Assembly: GCF_000423225.1 (NCBI RefSeq)
Contig: NZ_AUHO01000010.1
Span: 124,001 to 188,000 of the forward strand
Origin: Kaistia adipata DSM 17808
GTDB lineage: Bacteria; Pseudomonadota; Alphaproteobacteria; Rhizobiales; Kaistiaceae
Reading direction: 5' to 3'
DNA length: 64,000 nucleotides
Shown here: positions 8,597 through 17,825 of the stretch, piece by piece
How positions within the stretch are numbered: position 1 is the stretch's first letter
Layout: each line of letters opens with the position of its first letter
Translations under genes and position numbers: made by a program
The notes under the pieces: model-generated
Seen by the model: the letters and a program-made list of their open reading frames with translations, nothing else
Database searches by the model: none
Told to the model about the DNA's origin: nothing

Positions 8597-9634
8597 TCAG
8601 ACCGACCCCAGGTCCAGGATCTCCGACATCGCGACCGGCCGCTTCTGGGCGAGGGACAACAGCGTGGCCTCGATCATCGCGGTGACGACGAGGCCGTCGC
8701 GTCCGGTGCACTGGGGAACCAGGTCCTCTGCGACACAATCGATGAAATAGCGGATTGAATCGTACTGGAAGCCGGAGGCCTTACCGTAGCGGGTCACGGT
8801 TTCCGACGAGAACGGGGTGTGGAAGCGGTCGGTGTAGACCCACAGGGACGGTTCGTTGCGCAGTTCCAGGCCGCCCTTGGTGCCGTTGAGAAAGATGCGG
8901 TTGTCGACCACGTTGGTGTAGGTCTCGGGCACGATCCAGGATGTCTCGAAGGTGCAGAACGCGCCGCCTTCGAAGGTGACCAGGCTCTGGATCGCATCCC
9001 AGCTGTTGATGCCCATGCCGTCGAGCACGCCGCGATGGCCTTGGGCGTAGACCGAGACCGGCTCGCGGTCGAACATCCAGCGGATGGCATCCATGGTGTG
9101 CGGGAACAGGAACCATTCGGGGCCGGACTGGCCGCCCCATTTCAGCATCTTGGTCGGCACGTGGATCGTGTCGGAGAGGCGCGCATAGGCCATGACCGGA
9201 TCGCCGAGCTCGCCGCGTTCGGCATAGCCCTTGGCGCCCATGAAAAGCGGATGCCAGCGGGCATGGAAATCGACCATGAACTTGGTGCCGGCGGCGTCGG
9301 CCGCGCGCACCATGTCGATGCCGTCGGCGACGGTGGTGGCGAGTGGCTTTTCGCACATGACGTGCTTGCCGGCGGCGAGCATCGCGACTGTCGGGTCGCG
9401 GTGGAAGGGGTCGGGCGTGGCGATGGTCACGGCCTCGACGTCGCTGCCGGCGAGGCTGTCGAGACTATCCGTCCACGCGCAGCCGAAGCGATCGGCCAGC
9501 GCCTTGGCGCGCGCTGGATCGCGGTCGCAGATCAGGGTCACCTCGCCCTGGGGGTGGGTCGACAGAGCGAGGGCGTGATTGCTGCCCCAGATCCCGGCGC
9601 CAACAATGCCGATCTTCACTTTGCGGTTGGACAT
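8597..9634 (-). CDS. Gfo/Idh/MocA-family NAD(P)-dependent oxidoreductase
   Basis: A 345-residue protein with the dinucleotide fold at the N terminus (GIVGAGIWGSN, Gly12-Gly17) and the family EKP motif at residues 95-97 (catalytic Lys). The C-terminal domain contains a WFLFPHTMD segment in the place of the family's substrate His/Asp region. Such enzymes oxidise or reduce sugars, inositols and related compounds. It is the last gene of a minus-strand unit containing a cyclase relative, a 3-hydroxyacyl-CoA dehydrogenase relative and a ribose-type binding protein. It may oxidise the imported sugar-like compound. Confidence 0.88.
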   Translation of the reverse strand: MSNRKVKIGIVGAGIWGSNHALALSTHPQGEVTLICDRDPARAKALADRFGCAWTDSLDSLAGSDVEAVTIATPDPFHRDPTVAMLAAGKHVMCEKPLATTVADGIDMVRAADAAGTKFMVDFHARWHPLFMGAKGYAERGELGDPVMAYARLSDTIHVPTKMLKWGGQSGPEWFLFPHTMDAIRWMFDREPVSVYAQGHRGVLDGMGINSWDAIQSLVTFEGGAFCTFETSWIVPETYTNVVDNRIFLNGTKGGLELRNEPSLWVYTDRFHTPFSSETVTRYGKASGFQYDSIRYFIDCVAEDLVPQCTGRDGLVVTAMIEATLLSLAQKRPVAMSEILDLGSV

Positions 9635-9689
9635 TCAATGAACCTGTTCACGGGGGCGGTTGGCGCCGGCACATGCCGATCTGGACGAA

Positions 9690-9717
9690 CTCCCCCGCGC
9701 GTCGCCGGGCGGGGGAG
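9690..9717 (-). repeat. GC-rich hairpin after a binding-protein gene
   Basis: CTCCCCCGC at 9690-9698 pairs with GCGGGGGAG at 9709-9717 (9 bp, 10-base loop). It begins 8 bases after the stop of the ribose-type binding-protein gene and before the MocA gene. There is no U-run. It probably protects or partly ends the binding-protein mRNA. Confidence 0.55.
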
Positions 9718-9725
9718 GGGCTTTC

Positions 9726-10718
9726 CTAGAATCCGTAGCCGTCGATGTTCTCGGGCGTGAGCCGGGTGTCGGGGACGTAGGCCATCTTGTTGGCGGCATC
9801 GATGACCGGCTTGCCCGCCCAGGCATAGTCGTCGCCCTCGGCCGGCAGCGTGCCGGCGGTGGCGTAGCGATGGGCCATCAGCACGCCCAGATAGGTCATC
9901 TGGCCCGGATCGAGCGCCAGCGCGCCCTTGGTCCAGCCCTTCTTGACCGCCTCGGCGTTCTGCTTCGGCATGGCAACGCCCCAGATCGCCACCTTGCCCT
10001 GCTTGCCGGCATTGACGGCGGCCTGCACGGAAGCGGGCACGCCGGTGGTCACGACCGACGCGAAGCCGGCCAGGTCCGGATGGGCCTGCAGCACAGATTC
10101 GGCCTGGCCGAGCGCGACGGCGAAGTCGTTGTCGCTCGCATAGACGCCGACGACCTCGATCTCCGGGTAGCCCGCCAGCGTATCCTCGACCGCCTTCTGG
10201 CGCTTGGCCAGCAGCGGCGAGCCGAGGCCACCGGTCAGAATCGCCACCTTGCCCTTGCCGCCGATCTCCTCGGCGAGCCCCTTGGCGATGTTCGTGCCGC
10301 TCGAAACCGCTTCCCAGCCCGACGCGGTATAGATCGCCTCGGTGCCGGGCGCGCCGATGTCAAAGCCGAAAACCGGAATGCCGTCCTTGATGGCCTTCGA
10401 GATCGGGCGCGCCAGCGTGGCCGGGTCGACGGCGGCGATGACGACGGCGTCGGCGCCATTGTTGATCACGTCGTTGAAGACGTCGACCTGACGCGCGGCG
10501 TCTTCGCGCTCGGGGGCCGTGAACACCACCTCGATGCCGAGCTCCTCGGCGGCGCGCTTGGCGCCCTCCTCGGCCCGCACCCACCAGGGGTGACCCAGCG
10601 CGAGCGGCACGACGGCGATCGTGTCAACCTTCTTGTCCTGCGCGGCGACCGGTCCAGACAGGCCGATCGCGAAAGCGCTGCTCATGAGAGCCAGCGTCAG
10701 AACCGTTCTTCTCAGCAT
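9726..10718 (-). CDS. Ribose-type (family 2 periplasmic) ABC substrate-binding protein
   Basis: A 330-residue secreted protein with a Sec signal peptide at about residues 1-26 (cleavage after VAAQ). It has a periplasmic-binding fold of the RbsB/Peripla_BP_4 type, with VINNGADAVVIAAVDP, a hinge-region GFDIGAPGTEAIY and repeated alpha/beta units. It is separated from its likely ATPase and permeases, which lie on the other strand from 12798. The two units are divergent around the region 12397-12797, so they are probably controlled together. The substrate is likely a sugar or sugar-like compound. Confidence 0.88.
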   Translation of the reverse strand: MLRRTVLTLALMSSAFAIGLSGPVAAQDKKVDTIAVVPLALGHPWWVRAEEGAKRAAEELGIEVVFTAPEREDAARQVDVFNDVINNGADAVVIAAVDPATLARPISKAIKDGIPVFGFDIGAPGTEAIYTASGWEAVSSGTNIAKGLAEEIGGKGKVAILTGGLGSPLLAKRQKAVEDTLAGYPEIEVVGVYASDNDFAVALGQAESVLQAHPDLAGFASVVTTGVPASVQAAVNAGKQGKVAIWGVAMPKQNAEAVKKGWTKGALALDPGQMTYLGVLMAHRYATAGTLPAEGDDYAWAGKPVIDAANKMAYVPDTRLTPENIDGYGF

Positions 10719-10739
10719 CGATCTTCTCCCCTCTTGGGC

Positions 10740-11711
10740 CTATGGCCCGTCGTCACCCCGTGGCTCGGGGTATTTCTGCTGGAGATGCCGGATATCCATG
10801 CTGAAGCGCCGGAACGCCTCGTTCCAGGCCTGCGCGGTCTCCGGGGTGTATTCGTGGAAGCCCTTGGCGTTGGCGGTTCCAAGCGCGCCGGCAGCGATCG
10901 TATCGCGCATCAGGCGCGGCAGCTCGGTCGCGTTGGAGAGGTCCGGCATCAGGTCGGTCATCACCGCGCCGTAGGCCGGGATGCCGGTCAGGTCCATCCA
11001 GCGGAACGGACCGGCCAGCGTGGCCCAGGCTCCGATGTCGTTGCGGACCGAACGATCGACGTCCTCGACGGAGGCGGCGCCCGACTCGACGATGTGGAAG
11101 GCCTCGCGGATCATGGCGTACATGATCCGGTTGGTGACAAACCCCCGGATGTCGCGACGGACCAGCGTCGGTTCCTTGCCCCAGCGCCCGGCCAGCGCAT
11201 GCAGATGCTCGCCGAATGCGGGAGCGCTTTCGTCGCCGGCGATGATCTCGAGAAAGCGGGTCAGATGCGCCGGCTCGGCCCAGTGAACGCCGAACAGGCG
11301 CTGCGGGCTCCGAAGGCCCTGTTGCAGCATCGTGATGGGGATTGCGGAGGTGTTGCTCGCGATGATCGCGTCGGGCGCGAGAATGCCCTCCAGCGCGGCG
11401 AATACCTCCCGCTTCGCGCCGAGATCCTCCGTGACCACCTCGAAGGCGATGCGACAGGCGGCGAGTTCCTGGATCTCGGCGGCCACCGTCAGGCCCTGAA
11501 GCAGGGTGTCGACCGGTGTCGCGAGGCCGCCTTCGCGGGACAGCTCATCGAGCATTGCGCGGACGGCGGGAAGCGTCTCGTCGCGCCGGGCCGGGTCGGT
11601 GTCATAGCCGATCACCGGGTGCCCCGCGGCGAGCAGGCAGGCGGCGATGCTCTTCCCCATGAGGCCGAGACCGATAATGCCGACCAGGGTGTCGCGCGGC
11701 GCGAACCTCAT
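10740..11711 (-). CDS. 3-hydroxyacyl-CoA dehydrogenase-family protein
   Basis: A 323-residue protein with an NAD-binding motif GLGLMG (residues 14-19), the family SNTSAIPI loop, the His-containing GVHWAEPAHL segment (replacing the usual FNP) and the C-terminal domain start RDIRGFVTNRI. These mark the 3HCDH family, which also includes carnitine and L-gulonate 3-dehydrogenases. With a cyclase relative, a MocA enzyme and a sugar-type importer nearby, a role on a hydroxy-acid intermediate is more likely than fatty-acid oxidation. It follows the cyclase gene by only a few bases. Confidence 0.85.
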   Translation of the reverse strand: MRFAPRDTLVGIIGLGLMGKSIAACLLAAGHPVIGYDTDPARRDETLPAVRAMLDELSREGGLATPVDTLLQGLTVAAEIQELAACRIAFEVVTEDLGAKREVFAALEGILAPDAIIASNTSAIPITMLQQGLRSPQRLFGVHWAEPAHLTRFLEIIAGDESAPAFGEHLHALAGRWGKEPTLVRRDIRGFVTNRIMYAMIREAFHIVESGAASVEDVDRSVRNDIGAWATLAGPFRWMDLTGIPAYGAVMTDLMPDLSNATELPRLMRDTIAAGALGTANAKGFHEYTPETAQAWNEAFRRFSMDIRHLQQKYPEPRGDDGP

Positions 11712-11715
11712 GCGA

Positions 11716-12396
11716 TCATTCCCATTCGAGGATGGCGCGGACCGGCGCGCCCGAGGTGCCCACCACAGGCAGTGGCAGGGCGTAGAGCCGTCCTCGATCG
11801 GCGCCGATCTGGTCCAGATTGACGACCGGTGCGAGCAACAAGGTGCCGCGCGCGAACAATTGGGTCAGCAGACCGCCCTTGGCGCTTGCGTCGTCGTCGG
11901 TCCAGGCTGCCTCGATGGCCGGAATGTCGACGCCCAGCAGGGCGATGGGCTGCTCGAGGATCCAGGCGAGGGCACTTGGAAGCATCTTGGGGCAGCGTTC
12001 GACGAAGCCTGGCGTGTTCCACTGCCGATACCAGCCCGTGTCGATCAGGAGCGCGTCTCCCGGCTCGATCGCCGGCGCCGCCGCGGCAAGCATCGCCCCG
12101 TCGATCAGCGTATCGGGGGCGAGGCCGCCGAGCCGCAGGATCTTCGCCGGCCGGATGAAGTCGTCGACGCCATAGCTGCTGAGGTGGCGGCCGTCGGCCA
12201 GCACGTGGCTGGATGCTTCCAGATAGGTGCCCGAGATCGAGGACAGCGTGAATTTGGACCCGTAGAAGCCGAAGGTGTCGAGCGTGCCCATGGTCTCGAT
12301 GCGAAGGGGCGGAACCAAGTCTTCGAAGCCCGGAAAAACCCGATAGTCCCACATGCCGGGTTCGAGTTTGCCGGTGATATCTGTGAGTTGCCCCAT
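11716..12396 (-). CDS. Cyclase-family (kynurenine-formamidase-like) protein with altered metal motif
   Basis: A 226-residue member of the cyclase/metal-dependent hydrolase family that includes kynurenine formamidase. The family metal motif HxGTHxDxxxH appears here as ISGTYLEASSH (residues 54-64). The first His is Ile54, the second is Tyr58, the Asp is Glu60, and only the final His64 is kept. The C terminus has the family's LLGVDIPAIEAAW (usually D-x-x-S-x-D) and ALPLPVVGTSGAPVRA segments. The gene opens the minus-strand unit, with GGAGG before its ATG and a LacI-type operator candidate 51 bases upstream. It may be a hydrolase with a changed metal site or a binding protein. Confidence 0.8.
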   Translation of the reverse strand: MGQLTDITGKLEPGMWDYRVFPGFEDLVPPLRIETMGTLDTFGFYGSKFTLSSISGTYLEASSHVLADGRHLSSYGVDDFIRPAKILRLGGLAPDTLIDGAMLAAAAPAIEPGDALLIDTGWYRQWNTPGFVERCPKMLPSALAWILEQPIALLGVDIPAIEAAWTDDDASAKGGLLTQLFARGTLLLAPVVNLDQIGADRGRLYALPLPVVGTSGAPVRAILEWE

Positions 12397-12797
12397 AGGA
12401 GCCCGCCTCCTGCCTGCGCAGCGTCGATGATCGTCAGCCGCGTCAACTTAAACGTTGCAGAAGCTGGGCCGGATTTTGAGGATATGTCAATGGGGTTCGA
12501 CTGGCCGTTGAATAATAAACTATTGGGAATCGCACGCTATTTGCAGTCGCGCTCGGTCGTTGACAGCAACTTTCGAGCTGGATAGCGTCACTGTGACGAT
12601 AAAGGTGGGCGGCAGACTTGCGGCCATTTCTCATTGGAGTTCGGGAGATTGGCTTTCGCGCGCCCTTCCTCAGACGTCATCGTCGCCCGGATTCGATCCG
12701 GCTGGGTGGTACATGTCGGCCGTGCCGCGCCCACGCGGCGGACAACGGCGACGAGGATCGAGATATCGTCGCTTTCCGGATGCGGGGCGGAGACCTG
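12397..12797. other. Divergent control region between the cyclase and ABC ATPase units
   Basis: A 401-base region between divergent starts. It holds the operator candidate at 12447-12460 and, on the plus strand, a consensus -35-like TTGACA at 12560-12565 without a convincing -10. No gene was recognised; the upstream extension of the ATPase frame to 12618 lacks family similarity. Confidence 0.55.
12447..12460. promoter_or_regulatory. LacI-type operator candidate (site C)
   Basis: CTTAAACGTTGCAG, a pseudo-palindrome centred on CG, lies 51 bases before the cyclase start. It differs by one base from the site at 25502-25515 (minus strand) and by three from that at 25328-25341. Such CG-centred sites are typical for LacI-family repressors, one of which is encoded at 31951-32982. 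Confidence 0.6.
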
Positions 12798-14330
12798 ATG
12801 CAAGCGCAGGGCAGGCTGCAGATGACATCTTCTGGTCCGCCGGCAGCGCTGTCGGTCACCGGACTGGGAAAGAGCTTCCCCGGCGTTCGGGCTCTCGATG
12901 GCATTGGCTTCGAGGTGCCGCGCGGCGCCGTGGTCGGGCTCGTCGGCGAGAACGGCGCGGGCAAGTCGACCCTCATCAAGATTCTCTCCGGTGTCTACGC
13001 CGAATATGAAGGCGTGGTGACCTTCGAGGGGCAGCCGATCCGCTTTGACAGCCCGCATGACGCGCAGAAGGCGGGCATCGCCACCATCTTCCAGGAGCTG
13101 ACGCTGGTTCCAGGGCTGACGATCACCGAGAATGTCTTTCTCGGCCGCGAGCCGACGCAGGGGTGGCTCGGCGTCGTCGACAAGGCCGGGATGCACCGCC
13201 GCACCGCCGAGGTGATCGCCAGGCTCGGGGTGCGGATCGATCCGGACGAGATGGCCGGCGATCTGTCGATCGCCAGTCAGCAGCTTGTCGAGATCTGCAA
13301 GGCGATGGTGCTGGATTCGCGCGTCGTCATCATGGACGAGCCGACATCCTCGCTCACCCAGTATGAGGTCGAGCAACTATTCGGCATCATACGGGCCCTG
13401 CGGGCCGAGGGCCGCTCGGTGATCTATGTCAGCCACAAGCTGGAGGAGATCTTCGCGATCTGCGACCATGTCGTGGTCTTGCGCGATGGACGCTTCGTCA
13501 ACGGCTATCCGATCGGCGAGGCAACGACCGGCCGGATCGTGTCGGACATGGTCGGTCGCGAGCTTTCGGAAATCTATCCGCCGCATAACGCGACCGTGGG
13601 CGAGGTGCTGATGCGGGTCGAGGGGCTGACGCGTCGCGGCGAGTTCACGGAGGTCAGTCTCGAGGTGCGCGCGGGCGAGGTGCTGGCGCTGGCCGGCCTG
13701 ATCGGCGCTGGTCGAACCGAGCTGGCCAAGGCCGTGATTGGATCGACGGAGCCCGAGGCGGGGACGATCGAAGTCGGTGGCGCGACGCTGCGTTTCCGGG
13801 ATCCCGGAGAGGCGATGGCCCAGGGCATCGTCTATCTGTCCGAGGACCGGAAGGGCGAGGGTCTGCTGCTTGACCACAGCATCGGCGAGAACATCGTGCT
13901 TTCGATCCTGAAGCGCCTCGCGCGCCTCGGGATGCTGCTTCCGGGCGTGCAGAAGCAGATCATCGATCGCGGCATGTCCGAGCTGCGGGTCAAGGCGCCG
14001 AATGCGCGCGTCGCGGTGTCCGCGCTATCGGGCGGCAATCAGCAGAAGGTCGTGCTGGCGCGCCTGCTCGCCACCGAGGCCCGGGTCTTCATCCTCGACG
14101 AGCCGACGCGTGGCGTCGACATCGGCGCCAAGGCGGAGATCTACAAGATCATTGCCGGCCTGACCGAGGCAGGGCGAGGCGTGATGCTCATTTCCTCGGA
14201 GCTTCCGGAAGTTCTCGGCCTCGCCGATCGAGTGGCCCTGTTCCGCGATGGGCGGCTGGTCCGCACGCTGCCGCGCCGGGATGCCGACGCGGTTGGTATC
14301 ATGAACGTGCTTACGGGGGCCGCCGCATGA
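12798..14330 (+). CDS. Sugar ABC transporter ATP-binding protein (RbsA/MglA type)
   Basis: A 510-residue double ATPase. The first half has an intact Walker A (GENGAGKST, residues 50-58), a signature SIASQQLVEICKAM region and Walker B with VVIMDEPTSSL. The second half has the degenerate Walker A of this class (GLIGAGRTE) and a canonical LSGGNQQKV signature with FILDEPTRGVD. The ATG at 12798 has GGAG seven bases upstream; a second Met at 12822 is possible. Its stop overlaps the next gene (ATGA). It energises import together with the two permeases that follow and the binding protein at 9726-10718. Confidence 0.92.
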   Translation: MQAQGRLQMTSSGPPAALSVTGLGKSFPGVRALDGIGFEVPRGAVVGLVGENGAGKSTLIKILSGVYAEYEGVVTFEGQPIRFDSPHDAQKAGIATIFQELTLVPGLTITENVFLGREPTQGWLGVVDKAGMHRRTAEVIARLGVRIDPDEMAGDLSIASQQLVEICKAMVLDSRVVIMDEPTSSLTQYEVEQLFGIIRALRAEGRSVIYVSHKLEEIFAICDHVVVLRDGRFVNGYPIGEATTGRIVSDMVGRELSEIYPPHNATVGEVLMRVEGLTRRGEFTEVSLEVRAGEVLALAGLIGAGRTELAKAVIGSTEPEAGTIEVGGATLRFRDPGEAMAQGIVYLSEDRKGEGLLLDHSIGENIVLSILKRLARLGMLLPGVQKQIIDRGMSELRVKAPNARVAVSALSGGNQQKVVLARLLATEARVFILDEPTRGVDIGAKAEIYKIIAGLTEAGRGVMLISSELPEVLGLADRVALFRDGRLVRTLPRRDADAVGIMNVLTGAAA

Positions 14331-15301
14331 GCCTGTCATCGGGGCGATCGCTGGCAGCCCAGCGCGAAACGCCCATCCTTGCCTTCTTCGTCTTCATCAT
14401 CCTCGTGCTTTCGTTCAGCGTCGATGGTTTCGCCTCGCTGAGCACGTTCGACAATGTCAGCCGACAGATCGCGGTCATCTGCATCATGTCTGTCGGCATG
14501 ACGCTCGTCATCATCACCGGCGGCATCGATCTGTCGGTGGGCGCCGTGATGGCTTTCGCGACCAGCGTTGGCGGCTCCATCGCCATCGGCGGCGGGTGGC
14601 CGATCTGGCTGGCCTATCCGCTGATGCTGGGGATCGGGCTCGGTCTCGGTCTGATCAACGGCCTCCTGGTGATCCGCTTCGCCGTTCACCCGCTGATCGT
14701 CACGCTCGGCACGATGAGCATCGTGCGCGGGGCCACGATGGTCCTGACCGGCGGCAAGTACATCACGCCCATTCCCGGCGAGTATCTTTGGATCGGCTCT
14801 GGCTATGCGCCGGTAATCCTGCTGGTTGTGGTGCTGCTGCTGGCCCATTTCACCCTGACGCGCACGCGCTTCGGACGGAACCTCTATGCCATTGGCGGAA
14901 ATGCCGATGCGGCGTCCTTCTCCGGCGTGCCGGTGGATCGCTACCGGGTGTGGGTCTATGTCGCCTCGGGCGGGCTGGCGGCTCTGGCGGGCCTGGTCTT
15001 GGTCGGCCGCAGCGGGTTCGTGCAGCCGCAGGTGGCGTTCGACGGCTATGAAATGAGCGCGATCGCCGCGGTGGTGATCGGCGGGGCCAGCATCTTCGGC
15101 GGCAGCGGCAGCGTGCTCGGCACGCTTCTGGGGGCCGCCATTCTCGGCGTCATCCTTGCCGGCATGACCATGCTGGGCATCGATGCCTACTGGCAGGGTG
15201 CGGTTCAGGGCTTCCTGATCATCGTGGCCATTTCGCTGGAATATCTGCGGCAGCAACATGCTGCGCTGATGCAGCGTCATTCGAGGCGGGCGGCAGAATG
15301 A
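14327..15301 (+). CDS. Sugar ABC transporter permease (RbsC type), first of two
   Basis: A 324-residue inner-membrane protein with about eight to ten hydrophobic segments. It has the BPD_transp_2 hallmarks: SVGMTLVIITGGIDLSVGA near residues 50-70, and the EAA-like loop YEMSAIAAVVIGGASIFGGSGSV near 240. It overlaps the ATPase stop by 4 bases and the second permease start by 4 bases. Two different permeases point to a heterodimeric channel. Confidence 0.9.
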   Translation: MSLSSGRSLAAQRETPILAFFVFIILVLSFSVDGFASLSTFDNVSRQIAVICIMSVGMTLVIITGGIDLSVGAVMAFATSVGGSIAIGGGWPIWLAYPLMLGIGLGLGLINGLLVIRFAVHPLIVTLGTMSIVRGATMVLTGGKYITPIPGEYLWIGSGYAPVILLVVVLLLAHFTLTRTRFGRNLYAIGGNADAASFSGVPVDRYRVWVYVASGGLAALAGLVLVGRSGFVQPQVAFDGYEMSAIAAVVIGGASIFGGSGSVLGTLLGAAILGVILAGMTMLGIDAYWQGAVQGFLIIVAISLEYLRQQHAALMQRHSRRAAE

Positions 15302-16278
15302 CGTTTTGGAAAGGCCTGCCGCAGCTGTGGCGCACCATTCTGGTTCTGGTGCTCGTCAACCTGGCGCTGGGCGCTGCGCTCGCCAGCGTATCCGGAACGT
15401 TCCTTTCGATGCGCAACATCGAGAACCTCGCGCTGCGCATGAGCGAACTCGGCATGCTGGCGATCGGCCAGGCGCTGGTCATCATCGCAGGCGGCTTCGA
15501 CCTGTCGATCGGCGCGGTCATGGCGCTCTCGCCGGTCGTCACCAGCAAGCTCTACGAAATGGGCGTTCCGTTCTGGCTGGCACTTCTTGCCGGAATCGGT
15601 TCGGGCGCGGCGGTGGGGCTGGTCAACGCGGTGCTCATTGCCCGCTTCCGCATGCAGCCGATCATCGTCACGCTGGCGACCATGACGATCGTCCGCTCCG
15701 TCGTCTACGGCCTGTTGCGGGGGCGCACCGCCACCGCCTTTCCGGACGCGTTCCTCGATCTCGTGGATGCCTCGGTTCTGGGTGTGCCGGTGCTTTTCGC
15801 CGCGATGCTTCTGCTCGGGCTGCTGGCCGGCCTGCTGCTCAATTTCATGCCGCTCGGCCGCGCCATCCTGGCGGTGGGCGCGAATCCGCGTACCGCCGCT
15901 TTGGCGGGAATCAACGTGCGCAACGTCGTGCTTTTCGTCTATGTGGCCTGCGGCATCATCGCCGCCATCGCCGGGCTGACGTCCACCATCCGGGTCCAGG
16001 CGGCGACCGCCGATGCCGGGCTCTACGCGCCGCTCGAGGTGGTGACGGCGGTGCTGATCGGCGGCACGCTGATCACTGGCGGCCGTGGGTCGATCCTCGG
16101 CGCGCTGCTTGGCGTGCTGACCATGCTGCTGCTGGTCAATGGCTCCACGTTGCTGAAGCTCAGCCCCTTTTATCAGCACATCGCGCTGGGCATCATTCTT
16201 ATCGTGGTTGTCGGTCAGGACAAGTTCCGCGGGTGGTCGTTGAAGCCGCGACGCGGCAAGGCGGGGGCCGCCGCATGA
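15298..16278 (+). CDS. Sugar ABC transporter permease (RbsC type), second of two
   Basis: A 326-residue membrane protein of the same family as its neighbour (IGQALVIIAGGFDLSIGAVMAL near residue 60; PLEVVTAVLIGGTLITGGRGSILG near 250). Start and stop both overlap adjacent genes by 4 bases (ATGA), so it is tightly coupled in the unit of ATPase, two permeases and two dehydrogenases. A longer frame on the same strand (15306 onward) is a shadow except for its last part, which encodes the next dehydrogenase. Confidence 0.9.
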   Translation: MTFWKGLPQLWRTILVLVLVNLALGAALASVSGTFLSMRNIENLALRMSELGMLAIGQALVIIAGGFDLSIGAVMALSPVVTSKLYEMGVPFWLALLAGIGSGAAVGLVNAVLIARFRMQPIIVTLATMTIVRSVVYGLLRGRTATAFPDAFLDLVDASVLGVPVLFAAMLLLGLLAGLLLNFMPLGRAILAVGANPRTAALAGINVRNVVLFVYVACGIIAAIAGLTSTIRVQAATADAGLYAPLEVVTAVLIGGTLITGGRGSILGALLGVLTMLLLVNGSTLLKLSPFYQHIALGIILIVVVGQDKFRGWSLKPRRGKAGAAA

Positions 16279-17069
16279 GCCAGTTCGCGGGTCGGGTTGC
16301 GCTCGTCACGGGCGCGGGTGGTGGCATCGGCCGCGCCATCGCCATCAAGCTGGCGCGGGAAGGTGCGGCAGTCGGCATCAATGTGATGGCCAACCGGTCC
16401 GGTGGCGACGAGACGCTTGCCGCGGTCGCGGCGGCCGGTGGACGCGGCCGCGTGCTTCAGGGCGATATCTCCGAGGCGGGGGTCGCCGATGCCCTGGCGG
16501 CCGAGCTTGCCGGGAACTTTGGCGCCGCGACGATTCTGGTCAACAATTCGGGGATCGGCAGCCCCGGCTCCCCCGATTCCGTGCTCGAGATCGCGCCTGA
16601 CGACTGGGACCGGGTGATGGCGGTGAACGTACGGGGTGCGATGCTGTGCGCGCGCGCCGTGCTGCCGGACATGATCGCGGCAGGGCGTGGCGCGATCGTC
16701 AACATCGCCTCGATCCGCGGCGTGACGGCCGCGCGCAATCTCGCCGCCTACAGCGCTTCCAAGGGGGCGATGATCAGTCTCACCCAAGAGATGGCACTCG
16801 ACTATGCGCGGCACGGCGTGCGGGTGAACGCAGTCAGCCCCGGCTTCGTGGAGAGCGAGATGTTCAAGGGCTATCTCGACCGCCAGCCGGATCCGGCCGG
16901 CGCGCGGGACCATTTCGCGTCGACCGCGGCGCTGAATCGTATCGGTCGGCCCGAGGAGGTTGCCGAAGCCGTGGTGTTCCTGGCCTCGGACGAAGCCTCG
17001 TTTGTCGTCGGCGCCAACTTGTTGGTCGATGGTGGTAATATGGCCAACGGACTGAGGGCGTTCCTGTGA
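16275..17069 (+). CDS. Short-chain dehydrogenase/reductase (SDR) 1
   Basis: A 264-residue classical SDR: cofactor motif GAGGGIG (residues 13-19), NNSGI, and catalytic Ser146, Tyr159 and Lys163 (NIASIRG ... YSASK). The C terminus ends in the usual FLASDEASFVVGANLLVDGG pattern. The ATG at 16275 overlaps the permease stop. A short A-x-x-N-V-M-A-N-R stretch after beta-2 suggests NADP rather than NAD, but this is weak. With the following SDR it probably carries out successive or opposite oxidoreductions on the imported compound. Confidence 0.9.
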   Translation: MSQFAGRVALVTGAGGGIGRAIAIKLAREGAAVGINVMANRSGGDETLAAVAAAGGRGRVLQGDISEAGVADALAAELAGNFGAATILVNNSGIGSPGSPDSVLEIAPDDWDRVMAVNVRGAMLCARAVLPDMIAAGRGAIVNIASIRGVTAARNLAAYSASKGAMISLTQEMALDYARHGVRVNAVSPGFVESEMFKGYLDRQPDPAGARDHFASTAALNRIGRPEEVAEAVVFLASDEASFVVGANLLVDGGNMANGLRAFL

Positions 17070-17806
17070 GCACCGGCTATGAGGGGCGCGTGGCGCTTGT
17101 CACCGGCGGCGGCAGCGGTGTCGGCAGGGCGACCGTGGAACTGCTGTTGGAGCGAGGGGCAAGGGTTGCTGCGATCGATCGCAATCCGGCAGCCGTGGCA
17201 GACCTTCCGGATGGCGTGTTCGCCCGTGCCGCCGATATTCTCGATCGTGACGCGGTGGCGGCGCTGGTGGCTGACATCGCGGCGCGCTGGGGGGCGGTCG
17301 ATCTCCTCGTCAACAATGCCGGGGCCGAACATACCGCGAGCGCCCTCGACACGGTCGCGGTCGACTGGGACCGGGTGATCGGCGTCAACCTGACGGGAAC
17401 CCTATGGATGAGCCAGGCCGTGCTGCCGGCGATGTGCGCGCGGGGAGGCGGGGCCATCGTCAATGTCGCGTCGATCTCCGGCCTTCTGGGCTGGCCGCTT
17501 TCGGCTGCCTATTGCGCTGCCAAGGGCGGGGTCATTCAGCTCACCCGCCAGATGGCCGTGGATTTCGGCCCTCGGGGCATCAGGGTGAACGCGGTGGCGC
17601 CCGGAACGACGCTGACCCCGATGATCGAGCGCCTGTTTGCGGAAATGGCGCCGGAGGCGCGGGCCGAGATTGCCGAGCGGCACCCGATCGGCCGCTTCGC
17701 CCAGCCGCATGAGATCGCGCGGGCGATCCTGTTCCTCGGTTCGGATGCCGCGAGTTTCATCACCGGCACCATCCTGCCGGTGGATGGTGGCTACACGGCC
17801 AAGTAA
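17066..17806 (+). CDS. Short-chain dehydrogenase/reductase (SDR) 2
   Basis: A 246-residue classical SDR: GGGSGVG (residues 14-20), NNAGA near 83, catalytic Ser136, Tyr149 and Lys153, and the end motif FITGTILPVDGGYTAK. An acidic Asp38 at the end of beta-2 (AAIDRN) favours NAD. Its start overlaps SDR 1 by 4 bases. It is the last gene of the plus-strand sugar-transport unit, convergent with the D-aminoacylase gene 19 bases away. Confidence 0.9.
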   Translation: MSTGYEGRVALVTGGGSGVGRATVELLLERGARVAAIDRNPAAVADLPDGVFARAADILDRDAVAALVADIAARWGAVDLLVNNAGAEHTASALDTVAVDWDRVIGVNLTGTLWMSQAVLPAMCARGGGAIVNVASISGLLGWPLSAAYCAAKGGVIQLTRQMAVDFGPRGIRVNAVAPGTTLTPMIERLFAEMAPEARAEIAERHPIGRFAQPHEIARAILFLGSDAASFITGTILPVDGGYTAK

Positions 17807-17825
17807 GCTGGAACGGTTACGCCGG

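Noticed and set aside
9660-11822. 720-codon plus-strand open frame
   Set aside because: Antisense to the binding protein and 3HCDH-type genes; no recognised motif.
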